DNA of 64,000 nt from Myxococcus fulvus. GTDB lineage: Bacteria > Myxococcota > Myxococcia > Myxococcales > Myxococcaceae. The notes beneath the pieces were generated by a model. The model saw nothing but the letters and a program-made list of their open reading frames with translations. It did no database searches and had not been told where the DNA came from. The number at the start of each line of letters is the position of its first letter. Positions within the stretch are counted from its first letter, which is position 1. The DNA lies in contig NZ_FOIB01000001.1 of NCBI RefSeq assembly GCF_900111765.1, positions 1,364,001-1,428,000 on the forward strand, read 5' to 3'. Below are positions 8,862 through 17,133 of this stretch, piece by piece. A program made the position numbers and the translations under genes.

Positions 8862-10393
8862 GTCGTCGGCCGCGTCGCCGCTCCCCACGCGGGCAGGCCA
8901 TCGTGCTGGGCTCGCTGTCGTTCCTCGTCCTGGCGTTGATGGTGACGCTGAGCTTCAACCTGAGCCACGCGCTGCGCCGCAAGATGTCCCTGCAGCAGCA
9001 CGGTGACGCGATGGCGTTCTCCATGGGCGTGCTGGAGGCGCGCGCGCTCAACTACTACGCGGTCAGCAACCGGGCCATCGCCGGCTCCTACGTGGCGATG
9101 AATAGCCTGCACGCGTACATGGCGGCCGCGAGCGTCACCGGCGAGATGCTGCGCGCGGGCGGGGTGAACTTCACGGCGATCGCCGCCTCCGAGGCCGCCA
9201 AGTGCGCCGCCTGTCAGGGCCAATGCCCCTGCTGCCAGCACGCCATCGAGGCGGGGGAGATCGCCGCCAAGTTCGGCAAGCAGTCCTTGATGTACGACCG
9301 GGACGTCCGGGGCCTGGAGGGCAAGTTCAAGAACGCCATGGAGGGGCTGGACCTCATGGTGGACAACATCCACACCTCGCAGCGGGAGGTGCATGAGAAG
9401 ACGCTGCAGGCGGTGAAGGACGGCTCGAGCCATGGCCTCTCCCTGCTCAAGACGGAGACGGTGCCGGAGGTCAGCGACCTGGCGTCTGGGGTGGGGGCGC
9501 TCAACGCCAACGAGTTCAACTGCGCCGTGGACGGGATGGAGTGTCAGGGCAGCGTGGCGAACACCTCGCCCGAGGCGCGCGCGCGCGTGGTGACGGAGAT
9601 TGGCAACGCGAGTCGCTCGGCCTGGCCCGCCAACCGCAAGGGCCTGCCGCCCAACCACCTGCACGAGAAGTTCCTCGAGGAGTTCAAGACCATCCCCAAC
9701 AACAAGGGGACGCACCAGTTCGTCGGTCACTTCGGCTCGTCGAAGACGGTGCAGAACATGCTGGGCGTCTACCTGCCGGGACAGATGGGGGGCAACCAGG
9801 GCACCACCGTGGCGGCCAACGAGACGGGGGCCCTTGCCCAGCTGTCGTGGGAGGACGCCACCCCGGCGACCGCGCCCTACCTGGCCAACATCTGGAGCGA
9901 CGAGCGGGGCGGAGGCCACACGGTGCTGATGGCGCACTCGGGGCAGCATCGCTTCGAGGGGACGAACGCGAAGGCGCTCACGTCGTGCGCCGGCTCGGGC
10001 AACTGCTTCATGAAGTACCGCGCCAACCCGTCCTCGGACCGCGACTGGGGCCAGCCGCGCGTCTACAGCTATTACACGATGAAGCTGAACGTGGGGAACC
10101 CGCGCGAGGCCCCCTGGGAGCTCAACAACTCCCGCAGCGTGAAGTTCACGCATGGCGAGCAGGGCACCGGCAGCCTGACGCTGTCCGCGGCCGATGGCAT
10201 GAGCCTGTCGAAGTCCCTGGTCTACTACCACCGCTTCAAGCAGGGCGGCTGGTCGGAGCCCCCCAACCTCTTCGCGCCCTACTGGCGCGTGAAGCTGCAC
10301 CCGTTCAAGCCCGATGAGGCGAAGAAGGTGCTGGAGGAGGCGGGCAACTCGGACGCCGCCGCCATCGCCGAGGCGCCGGAGGTGTCGCTGTGA
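8837..10393 (+). CDS. TadG-like protein, copy 2, gene B2
   Basis: The 518-residue product is the paralog of B1 and has the same RGQAIVLGSLSFLVLALMV membrane helix. The nearby LSHALRRKMSLQQH segment is almost unchanged at DNA level. The tetracysteine cluster C-x2-C-x3-C-x2-C is kept (9203-9235), with one extra Cys inside. The middle section (about residues 255-340) has diverged most from B1. TadG-like proteins are thought to be minor components of Tad pili; the role of this large exported domain is unknown. The stop overlaps the C2 GTG. Confidence 0.85.
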   Translation: MPLPVRILSRRPRRRSPRGQAIVLGSLSFLVLALMVTLSFNLSHALRRKMSLQQHGDAMAFSMGVLEARALNYYAVSNRAIAGSYVAMNSLHAYMAAASVTGEMLRAGGVNFTAIAASEAAKCAACQGQCPCCQHAIEAGEIAAKFGKQSLMYDRDVRGLEGKFKNAMEGLDLMVDNIHTSQREVHEKTLQAVKDGSSHGLSLLKTETVPEVSDLASGVGALNANEFNCAVDGMECQGSVANTSPEARARVVTEIGNASRSAWPANRKGLPPNHLHEKFLEEFKTIPNNKGTHQFVGHFGSSKTVQNMLGVYLPGQMGGNQGTTVAANETGALAQLSWEDATPATAPYLANIWSDERGGGHTVLMAHSGQHRFEGTNAKALTSCAGSGNCFMKYRANPSSDRDWGQPRVYSYYTMKLNVGNPREAPWELNNSRSVKFTHGEQGTGSLTLSAADGMSLSKSLVYYHRFKQGGWSEPPNLFAPYWRVKLHPFKPDEAKKVLEEAGNSDAAAIAEAPEVSL

Positions 10394-11448
10394 GCGCCAG
10401 GACTGGGAGCCGCCTCGCGCGAGGCTCGGCCGCGGTGGAGACGGCGCTGTGCATGCTCGTCATCATCCCCGTGTTCATGTACGCCATCTTCCTGGACGAC
10501 TTGTTGAAGCACGTCCTGGACGCCCAGGAGACCGTGGTGTCCACCGTCTGGGATTACGCGGTGTCGGACTACGCGGCCAAGCCGGAGGGCGGCGAGTCCT
10601 TCGCGAACTTCGGTCAGACGCAGGGCCTGGCCCGGCAGATGTTCTGTGACCACGAATCGGGGCTGGACAGCTATGGCCCCGGCAAGGGGCCCGAGTGCGA
10701 CAACGACGTGCGCCACCACCAGGACGTGGTAGCGCATGCGTGCTGGCTGTATCCGGAGGCCAAGCAGGTGTACTGCACCGTGGACCAGAACGCCGTCGGA
10801 AGCTACGGCGTCACGTTGCACGCCGCCTACATGCGGCAGTTCAACAAGGGAGGGCTCATCCGCTGCTCGGCGCGCAGCAGCGTCCAGAACTACCTGCTCC
10901 CCACGACGTTCCTCCAGGAGTTCTCGCAGGTCGACCTCGCGAAGGAACAGAAGCAGAACAAGGGGCAGGTCCACAGCAACTCCCAGGGCGGGACCGAGAA
11001 GGACACCTACCTGCTCTCGTGGGAGTACATCGCGCTGGTGACGGACACGTGGGCCCTCACCAAGGGGCAGAGCTTCTCGCCCGGAGAGGGACAGAAAGAG
11101 GAGGGTGACCTCTACGCGCGCGTGCAGCAGATCTACTCGAACCAGGAGAACTCGGGCTACACGCAGATGTCGTCCGCCTCCGAGGAGCTCGTCAAACAGG
11201 CCATCGACCGCAACCTGCTCGCCTCCAGCCTGGAGCTCAACCACACCCCCGGCGACGACCCGCGTGACGTCAGCCTCTCCATCCAGCCGCAGAACGGCGG
11301 CGCCCCGTCGCAAATCGTCATCCAGGGGCTGACCCCCGCCACCTACTTCAACAACGAGTGGCGCGACTGGGAGGTCAACAACAACCAGGCCACCGCGCGG
11401 GAGCGGGGCAATTACTACATGGGCTGCAGGCAGCCGGGGAAGTGCTGA
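10390..11448 (+). CDS. TadE-like pseudopilin, copy 2, gene C2
   Basis: The 352-residue product starts with a GTG that overlaps the B2 stop as GTGA. Its leader ends LARG, then SAAVETALCMLVIIPVFMYA; Glu is again at +5. It keeps the C1 phrases CDHESGLDS, GPGKGPEC and HACW but lacks the Gly-rich loop of C1, which accounts for much of the 24-residue difference. The next gene (E2) begins inside its stop codon, so there is no room for a D1-type gene here. It is probably a large minor pilin; the globular domain is unrecognised. Confidence 0.82.
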   Translation: MSARTGSRLARGSAAVETALCMLVIIPVFMYAIFLDDLLKHVLDAQETVVSTVWDYAVSDYAAKPEGGESFANFGQTQGLARQMFCDHESGLDSYGPGKGPECDNDVRHHQDVVAHACWLYPEAKQVYCTVDQNAVGSYGVTLHAAYMRQFNKGGLIRCSARSSVQNYLLPTTFLQEFSQVDLAKEQKQNKGQVHSNSQGGTEKDTYLLSWEYIALVTDTWALTKGQSFSPGEGQKEEGDLYARVQQIYSNQENSGYTQMSSASEELVKQAIDRNLLASSLELNHTPGDDPRDVSLSIQPQNGGAPSQIVIQGLTPATYFNNEWRDWEVNNNQATARERGNYYMGCRQPGKC

Positions 11449-11624
11449 TGGCCGTGCTCAACCGACGCAAGCCTCGCGGCCAGGCCATGGTGGAGTACGC
11501 CGTCGTCACCGCGGCGCTGATGGGCTTCACGGTGATGGGCTGGCCCTTCCTGGTCCAGCTCCTCAACTCGCTGCACCGCTACTTCAACTCCATCTACTAC
11601 GTCATCCAGTCCCCCATCCCGTGA
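11448..11624 (+). CDS. Flp-like small pilin, copy 2, gene E2
   Basis: The 58-residue product has a short basic leader (MAVLNRRKPRG) and then QAMVEYAVVTAALMG, the Tad-class prepilin signature with Glu at +5 and Tyr at +6. Downstream of the leader it is nearly identical to E1 (two differences in 48), whereas the leaders are unrelated. The ATG overlaps the C2 stop (TGATG). It ends in YYVIQSPIP, also shared with E1. The very strong conservation suggests both proteins must fit the same filament or assembly machine. Confidence 0.83.
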   Translation: MAVLNRRKPRGQAMVEYAVVTAALMGFTVMGWPFLVQLLNSLHRYFNSIYYVIQSPIP

Positions 11625-11652
11625 GGACGGGGGAGCTGGGCGCTCGTCACCG

Positions 11653-12894
11653 CTACGGCTTCACGGTGGTGACGAACTCCGCCTTGCCGCCGGAGACCTT
11701 CAGCACGACGGCCTCCTTCACCGCGTCGCGGTTGGCGTCCAGCGTGATTCGCCCCGCGACGCCCGGGAAGTCCTTCGTCGCCGCGATGGCGTCGCGCAGC
11801 GAAGGCCCGCTCAAGTCAGGCGCGCGCTTCATCGCCTCCACCAGCACCCGACCCGCGTCGTAGGAGAGCGCCGCCACACTGTCCGGCACGCTCTCGTAGC
11901 GCGCCTTGTAGCGCGCCAGGAACGACTGGAGCACGGGGTCCGGGTTGCCCGGCGAATAGTGGTTGGAGAAGTAGCTGCCCTCCAGCGCGGAGCCGCCCAG
12001 CTCGAACAGCTTGTCGGAGTCCCACCCGTCGCCGCCCAAGAGCGGCACCTTCAGGCCCACCTCGCGCGCCTGCCGCGCGATGATGCCCACGTCCGTGTAG
12101 TAGCCCGGCACGAACATCGCCTCCGGCTTCAACTGCTTGATGGCCGTGAGCTGCGCGCGGAAGTCCGTGTCGCCCTTCGAGTAGCTCTCCGTCCCCACCA
12201 CCTGTCCGCCGAACTCCTGGAACTTCGCGGTGAAGACGTTGGCGAGCCCCATCGAGAACGCGCTCTTGTTGTCCGTGAGCACCGCCACGCGCGACAGCTT
12301 CAGGTTCTCGCGCGCGAACTTCGCCATCACCAGGCCCTGGAACTCGTCGATGAAGCAGACGCGGAAGATGTAGTCGCCCTTCTTCGTCACCTCGGCGCTC
12401 GTCGACGTGGGCGTAATCATGGGCACCTTGCCCGCCTGCGCCTTCTCCGCCATCGCCATGGACACCGACGAGGCCGCCTCGCCGAGAATCGCCACCACCT
12501 TGTCCTGGGTGATGAGGCGCGTCGCCGCCTGCGCCCCTTCCTCCGGGCGCCCCTGGCTGTCGTACACGCGCACCACCACCTTGCGGCCCTTCACGCCGCC
12601 GGCCGCGTTGGCCTCGTCCAGCGCCAGCTCGATGCCGTTGCGCGCCGACACGCCGAACGTGGCCTCACTGCCCGTGAGGCTGCCCACCTCGCCCACCACG
12701 ATGGGGCCCGAGTCCCCGCCCGCCTGCACCTGCGCGCCCGGCTGGGCGGGGGCCTGCGCTGGAGTGCCCTCCTGGGAGCCTTGGGGAGCCGTGGCCTGGC
12801 CGCTCGGCGGGGGCTCGGTGGGGGTGGGCGCGGACTTCTTCTCACAGCCCGCCAGACTCAGTGCCAGTGTGGCCAGGAGCAGCAGATGACGCAT
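11653..12894 (-). CDS. ABC transporter substrate-binding lipoprotein, LivK-type
   Basis: The 413-residue product has a signal peptide with lipobox (SLAGC), a Pro/Gln-rich linker (about 20-55) and a periplasmic-binding fold of the branched-chain amino-acid type. Typical phrases are VGSLTGSEATFG near the first strand, GIELALDEANAAGG, and later PGYYTDVG and GGDGWDS. Its partners would be LivHMGF permease and ATPase subunits, but none are adjacent. The substrate therefore cannot be inferred; amino acids or other small amides are usual for the family. The ATG at 12894 is chosen because GGAGG lies just upstream and the lipoprotein signal begins there. It is convergent with the pilin cassette and divergent from sufR. 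Confidence 0.85.
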   Translation of the reverse strand: MRHLLLLATLALSLAGCEKKSAPTPTEPPPSGQATAPQGSQEGTPAQAPAQPGAQVQAGGDSGPIVVGEVGSLTGSEATFGVSARNGIELALDEANAAGGVKGRKVVVRVYDSQGRPEEGAQAATRLITQDKVVAILGEAASSVSMAMAEKAQAGKVPMITPTSTSAEVTKKGDYIFRVCFIDEFQGLVMAKFARENLKLSRVAVLTDNKSAFSMGLANVFTAKFQEFGGQVVGTESYSKGDTDFRAQLTAIKQLKPEAMFVPGYYTDVGIIARQAREVGLKVPLLGGDGWDSDKLFELGGSALEGSYFSNHYSPGNPDPVLQSFLARYKARYESVPDSVAALSYDAGRVLVEAMKRAPDLSGPSLRDAIAATKDFPGVAGRITLDANRDAVKEAVVLKVSGGKAEFVTTVKP

Positions 12895-12990
12895 CGGCGG
12901 ATTCCCTCCAGGAGACAAGGACTTCACCCTAGCCCTGTCCCAGAAGCCCTCCAACCGGGGGGGCCTCCCGCCTTCCGTCAAAATGCAATG

Positions 12991-13019
12991 TGGACTGAAA
13001 CGGTCCAGATTACATATGA
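12991..13019 (+). promoter_or_regulatory. Putative sufR promoter with embedded palindrome
   Basis: TGGACTGAAACGGTCCA (12991-13007) has perfect 5-base arms TGGAC/GTCCA around 7 bases. It overlaps a possible -35 (TGGACT, 12991-12996), which is 17 bases from a possible -10 (TATGAC, 13014-13019). Rrf2-family regulators bind such palindromes and commonly repress their own operon. The match to sigma-70 consensus is 4/6 in each box, so the promoter call is moderate. Confidence 0.5.
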
Positions 13020-13079
13020 CGCCCCGGCGGGCTGGAGGGCCCGCGTGGGAATGGACCCAGAGAGGAGAGAGCGTCCCGC

Positions 13080-13592
13080 ATGCTTCGGATGAGCAAGATG
13101 ACCGACTACGGCATCGTGCTGATGACCGAGCTGGCTCGCGCGGAGGGTGGCACCCGCACCACGCGCGAGCTGGCGGCACGCACCCGTGTGCCATTGCCCT
13201 CGGCCAGCAAGGTGCTCAAGGGCCTGCTTCAAGCGGGCCTGGTGGTGTCTCACCGCGGCGCCAACGGTGGCTATGGCCTGGCGCGGCCGGCGGCGTCGCT
13301 GTCGCTGGCGGAGCTGGTGGCCTCGCTGGAGGGCCCGGTGGCGCTCACCGAGTGTGGCGTGCATCCCACCGGCGGCGCGCCCTGTGAGCTGGAGGCGGTG
13401 TGCCAGGTGCGAGGCCACTGGCGCCTCATCAACCAGGCCATCCAGGAGTCGCTGGCGCGCCTGACGCTGGCGGACCTCATCGCCCCGGCGCCGCGCGTGC
13501 CGGAGCGACTGGTGGGCCTGGGCCTGCCCTCGCGGCCCGCGAGCCCCAACGCCACCCCGACGACTTCATCCGTGACAGGAGTACGCTCATGA
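13080..13592 (+). CDS. sufR: Rrf2-family SUF operon regulator
   Basis: The 170-residue product starts with [15 protein letters not shown], the usual opening of Rrf2 winged-helix regulators. A recognition helix near residues 38-50 ([15 protein letters not shown]) is followed by the wing [12 protein letters not shown]. Three cysteines ([15 protein letters not shown]) are spaced like the [2Fe-2S] ligands of IscR-type proteins. The C-terminus, rich in Pro and Ser, is longer than usual. It is the first gene of the suf operon and overlaps sufB by ATGA, so it very likely senses iron-sulfur status and controls the downstream genes. The gene symbol follows position and family; it is not the cyanobacterial DeoR-like SufR. 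Confidence 0.85.
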   Translation: MLRMSKMTDYGIVLMTELARAEGGTRTTRELAARTRVPLPSASKVLKGLLQAGLVVSHRGANGGYGLARPAASLSLAELVASLEGPVALTECGVHPTGGAPCELEAVCQVRGHWRLINQAIQESLARLTLADLIAPAPRVPERLVGLGLPSRPASPNATPTTSSVTGVRS

Positions 13593-15025
13593 CCACCGAC
13601 ACCCTTCAGGAGCTGACGCGCCGCCCGTACGCGGCGGGCTTCGTCTCCGCCGTGGAGGCGGACACCTTCCCGCCCGGCCTGAGCGAGGACGTCATCCGCG
13701 CGCTGTCCGAGAAGAAGGGCGAGCCGGCCTTCCTGCTCGAGTGGCGCCTGAAGTCCTACCGTCACTGGCTCACGTTGCGCGAGCCCACGTGGCAGGCGGT
13801 GACGTACCGCCCCATCGACTACCAGGGCATCAGCTACTACTCGGCGCCGCGCTTCAAGCCGAAGAAGGACAGCCTGGACGAGGTGGACCCGGAGATCCTG
13901 CGCACCTACGAGAAGCTCGGCATTCCGCTGGAGGAGCAGAAGCGGCTGCAGAACGTCGCGGTGGACGCGGTGTTCGACTCGGTGTCCGTGGCGACGACGT
14001 TCAAGGACAAGCTCGCCAAGGCGGGCGTCATCTTCTGCTCCTTCTCCGAAGCGGTGCGCGAGCACCCGGAGCTCTTGCGGAAGTACCTGGGCACGGTGGT
14101 GCCGCACTCGGACAACTTCTTCGCGGCGCTCAACTCGGCGGTGTTCAGCGACGGCTCGTTCGTCTACGTGCCCAAGGGTGTGCGCTGCCCCATGGAGCTG
14201 TCCACGTACTTCCGCATCAACGCGGCGGAGACGGGCCAGTTCGAGCGCACGCTCATCGTCGCGGACGAGGGCTCCTACGTGAGCTACCTGGAGGGCTGCA
14301 CGGCGCCCCAGCGCGACACCAACCAGCTGCACGCGGCGGTGGTGGAGCTGGTGGCGCTCAAGGGGGCCACCATCAAGTACTCCACGGTGCAGAACTGGTA
14401 CCCCGGCGACGCCGAGGGCAAGGGCGGCATCTACAACTTCGTCACCAAGCGCGGCATCGCGCATGAGAAGGCGAAGATTTCGTGGACGCAGGTGGAGACG
14501 GGCTCGGCGATCACGTGGAAGTACCCGAGCGTCATCCTCAAGGGGGATGACTCGGTGGGCGAGTTCTACTCGGTGGCGCTCACCAACAACCTGCAGCAGG
14601 CGGACACGGGCACGAAGATGGTGCACATCGGGAAGAACACCCGCTCCACCATCGTGTCCAAGGGCATCAGCGCGGGCCGGGGACAGAACACGTACCGGGG
14701 GTTGGTGAAGGTGCTCAAGAGCGCCCAGGACGCGCGCAACTATACGCAGTGCGACTCGCTGCTCCTGGGTGACAAGTGCGGCGCCCACACGGTGCCGTAC
14801 ATCGAGGTGAAGAACGCGTCCGCGCAGGTGGAGCACGAGGCCTCCACGTCGAAGATTGGCGAGGACCAGCTCTTCTATTGCAGACAGCGCGGCATCTCCC
14901 AGGAGGACGCGGTGTCGATGATCGTCAATGGCTTCTGCCGGCAGGTCTTCAAGGAGCTCCCCATGGAGTTCGCGGTGGAAGCGCAGAAGCTGCTTGGAGT
15001 GAGTCTGGAAGGGAGCGTGGGGTAG
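13589..15025 (+). CDS. sufB: Fe-S cluster scaffold subunit SufB
   Basis: The 478-residue product has the typical SufB length and sequence: phrases such as [34 protein letters not shown] and [20 protein letters not shown]. The C-terminal half forms the beta-helix that pairs with SufD. SufB accepts sulfur from SufS/SufU and assembles clusters in the SufBCD complex in the cytoplasm. The ATG at 13589 overlaps the sufR stop and starts MTTDTLQEL; the longer open frame upstream is sufR shadow. sufC follows after 3 bases. Confidence 0.96.
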   Translation: MTTDTLQELTRRPYAAGFVSAVEADTFPPGLSEDVIRALSEKKGEPAFLLEWRLKSYRHWLTLREPTWQAVTYRPIDYQGISYYSAPRFKPKKDSLDEVDPEILRTYEKLGIPLEEQKRLQNVAVDAVFDSVSVATTFKDKLAKAGVIFCSFSEAVREHPELLRKYLGTVVPHSDNFFAALNSAVFSDGSFVYVPKGVRCPMELSTYFRINAAETGQFERTLIVADEGSYVSYLEGCTAPQRDTNQLHAAVVELVALKGATIKYSTVQNWYPGDAEGKGGIYNFVTKRGIAHEKAKISWTQVETGSAITWKYPSVILKGDDSVGEFYSVALTNNLQQADTGTKMVHIGKNTRSTIVSKGISAGRGQNTYRGLVKVLKSAQDARNYTQCDSLLLGDKCGAHTVPYIEVKNASAQVEHEASTSKIGEDQLFYCRQRGISQEDAVSMIVNGFCRQVFKELPMEFAVEAQKLLGVSLEGSVG

Positions 15026-15028
15026 GTC

Positions 15029-15817
15029 ATGGCGCTGCTGTCGGTTCGGAATCTGCACGCCCGCGTGGGCGACAAGGACATCCTCAAGGGCATCGACCTG
15101 GAGGTGGGCGCCGGTGAGGTGCACGCCATCATGGGGCCCAACGGCTCGGGGAAGAGCACGCTGGCGAGTGTGCTCGCGGGGCGTGACTCCTACACGGTGA
15201 CGCAGGGCGAGGTGCTGCTCGACGGCAAGTCGCTGCTGGAGCTGTCGCCCGAGGCTCGCGCGGCGGAGGGCGTGTTCCTGGCCTTCCAGTACCCGGTGGA
15301 GATTCCGGGCGTGGGCAACCTGCACTTCCTGCGCACGGCGCTCAACGCGCAGCGCCGGGTGAAGGGGTTGGAGGAACTGGACGCGATGGACTTCCTCCAG
15401 CTCGCCAAGGAGAAGTCGAAGCTGGTGCAGTTGGACGCGGCCTTCATGAACCGCTCGGTGAACGAGGGCTTCTCCGGCGGCGAGAAGAAGCGCAACGAAA
15501 TCTTCCAGATGGCGGTGCTGGAGCCGCGCCTCGCCGTGCTCGACGAGACGGACTCGGGCCTGGACATCGACGCCCTGCGCATCGTGGCGGGGGGCGTGAA
15601 CGGCCTGCGCTCCAAGGACCGCGGCATGGTGCTCATCACGCACTACCAGCGGCTGCTCGACTACATCGTCCCCGACAAGGTGCACGTCATGGCGGCGGGC
15701 CGCATCGTGCGCTCGGGCGGGCGCGAGCTGGCGCTGGAGCTGGAGGAGAAGGGCTACGGCTGGCTGGGCCTGGAGGGTGGCAAGGGGGCGCCGAAGGGCG
15801 GGGAGGTCCGGCGATGA
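15029..15817 (+). CDS. sufC: Fe-S assembly ATPase SufC
   Basis: The 262-residue product is an ABC-type ATPase without membrane segments. Walker A is GPNGSGKST, the Q-loop is in FLAFQYPVEIPGV, the signature is FSGGEKKRNE, and Walker B is LAVLDETDSGLD followed by the H-loop in LITHYQRLL. The EKKRNE signature is characteristic of SufC. It energises the SufBCD scaffold. The stop overlaps the sufD ATG (ATGA), consistent with a tight operon. The extra C-terminal residues after the usual end (KGGEVRR) are of no clear meaning. Confidence 0.96.
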   Translation: MALLSVRNLHARVGDKDILKGIDLEVGAGEVHAIMGPNGSGKSTLASVLAGRDSYTVTQGEVLLDGKSLLELSPEARAAEGVFLAFQYPVEIPGVGNLHFLRTALNAQRRVKGLEELDAMDFLQLAKEKSKLVQLDAAFMNRSVNEGFSGGEKKRNEIFQMAVLEPRLAVLDETDSGLDIDALRIVAGGVNGLRSKDRGMVLITHYQRLLDYIVPDKVHVMAAGRIVRSGGRELALELEEKGYGWLGLEGGKGAPKGGEVRR

Positions 15818-17133
15818 CGCGCTACCTGGACGTCGCCTCGCGTTTCCAGAAGGAGTCCGCGAGCGCGCCTGCCTTCCTGCGCGCCCTGCGCCAGGAGGGG
15901 CTCGCGCACTTCGAGCGGCTGGGCCTGCCGACGACGAAGGACGAGGCGTGGAAGTACACCAACGTCTCGCCCATCGCGGAGGGCGGGTTCACGCCCGTGG
16001 CGGCCCTGCGTGACAGCGCGGTGCTGGCGCCGGTGGTGGAGCGGCTCGCGCTGGTGGGTGGACCCCGGCTGGTCTTCGTGGACGGGCGCTTCGCTCCGGA
16101 GTTGTCGAGCGTGACGGGCCTGCCGCGTGGGCTGACGGTGAAGCCGCTCGGCGCGGCGCTGACGGAGGACGCGGCGCTGCTCGAGGCCTATCTGGGACAG
16201 CGGGCGCTGTCGTCGGCGCAGGCCTTCACGGCGCTCAACGCGGCGCTGCTGGAGGACGGCGCGCTGGTGCACCTGTCGAAGGGCGCGCTGAGCGAGGTGC
16301 CCGTGCAGCTCATCTTCCTGACGCGCGGCGATGCGGCCGTGCTGTCGAGCCCGCGCGTGCTGGTGCTCGCGGAGGAGGGCAGCGAGGGCACGCTGGTGGA
16401 GACGTACGCCAGCGCGAGCGGAGGCTCCCTGGCCACGTTCACCAACGCAGTGACGGAGGTGACACTGGGCGACAACGCCAGCCTGAAGCACTACCGCCTC
16501 CAGTCGGAGGGAGACGCCGCGCTGCACGTGGGTGGGCTGCACGTGAAGCAGGGGCGCGACAGCCGCTTCGTCTCGCACACGTTCGCCTTCGGCGGCGTGC
16601 TGGCGCGCAACGAGGTGCACGTCTCCTTCGCGGGCAAGGGCGGGGATGCGACTCTCAACGGCCTGTACGTGGGGCGAGGGACGCAGCACCAGGACGTGCG
16701 CACCGCGCTGGACCACGCCGTCGCGGACTGCACCAGCCGCGAGCTGTACAAGGGCGTGCTGGATGACCGGGCGCGCGGCACGTTCCACGGCCTGGTGAAG
16801 GTGCGGCAGGACGCGCAGCGCACGGACGCGCGGCAGCAGAACCGCAACCTCCTGTTGTCCGAGCACGCGCAGGCGGACACGCGGCCGCAGCTGGAGATTC
16901 TCGCGGACGACGTGAAGTGCGCGCACGGCGCGGCGGTGGGGCGGCTGGACGCGCAGGCGCTGTTCTACCTGCGCTCGCGAGGCATCCCCCAGGCGGAGGC
17001 GGAGCGGCTGCTCACGTATGCCTTCGCCCGCGAGCTGGTGGAGGCGGTGCCGGAGGGGCCGGTGCGCGCGAGCGTGGAGTCGCTGCTGGCCCAGAGGCTG
17101 CCGGGCGCGGCCCGGACGGAGGTGACGGCATGA
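15814..17133 (+). CDS. sufD: Fe-S cluster assembly subunit SufD
   Basis: The 439-residue product is related to SufB in its C-terminal half and is typical in length. Diagnostic phrases are DEAWKYTNVSPIAE near residue 45, LNAALLEDGALVHLSKG, and FHGLVKVRQDAQRTDARQQNRNLLLS. It also has the conserved C-terminal HGAAVGRLDAQALFYLRSRG. SufD pairs with SufB in the SufBC2D scaffold and is linked to iron entry. Both ends overlap neighbouring genes by four bases. Confidence 0.95.
   Translation: MTRYLDVASRFQKESASAPAFLRALRQEGLAHFERLGLPTTKDEAWKYTNVSPIAEGGFTPVAALRDSAVLAPVVERLALVGGPRLVFVDGRFAPELSSVTGLPRGLTVKPLGAALTEDAALLEAYLGQRALSSAQAFTALNAALLEDGALVHLSKGALSEVPVQLIFLTRGDAAVLSSPRVLVLAEEGSEGTLVETYASASGGSLATFTNAVTEVTLGDNASLKHYRLQSEGDAALHVGGLHVKQGRDSRFVSHTFAFGGVLARNEVHVSFAGKGGDATLNGLYVGRGTQHQDVRTALDHAVADCTSRELYKGVLDDRARGTFHGLVKVRQDAQRTDARQQNRNLLLSEHAQADTRPQLEILADDVKCAHGAAVGRLDAQALFYLRSRGIPQAEAERLLTYAFARELVEAVPEGPVRASVESLLAQRLPGAARTEVTA

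Noticed and set aside
3149-11624. Cassette duplication as a mobile element or prophage
   Set aside because: No transposase, integrase, terminal repeats or target duplication were found, and base composition matches the neighbours.
13271-15685. An 804-codon minus-strand open frame across the suf genes
   Set aside because: It is an antisense shadow of sufR, sufB and sufC, whose products are unmistakable on the plus strand.
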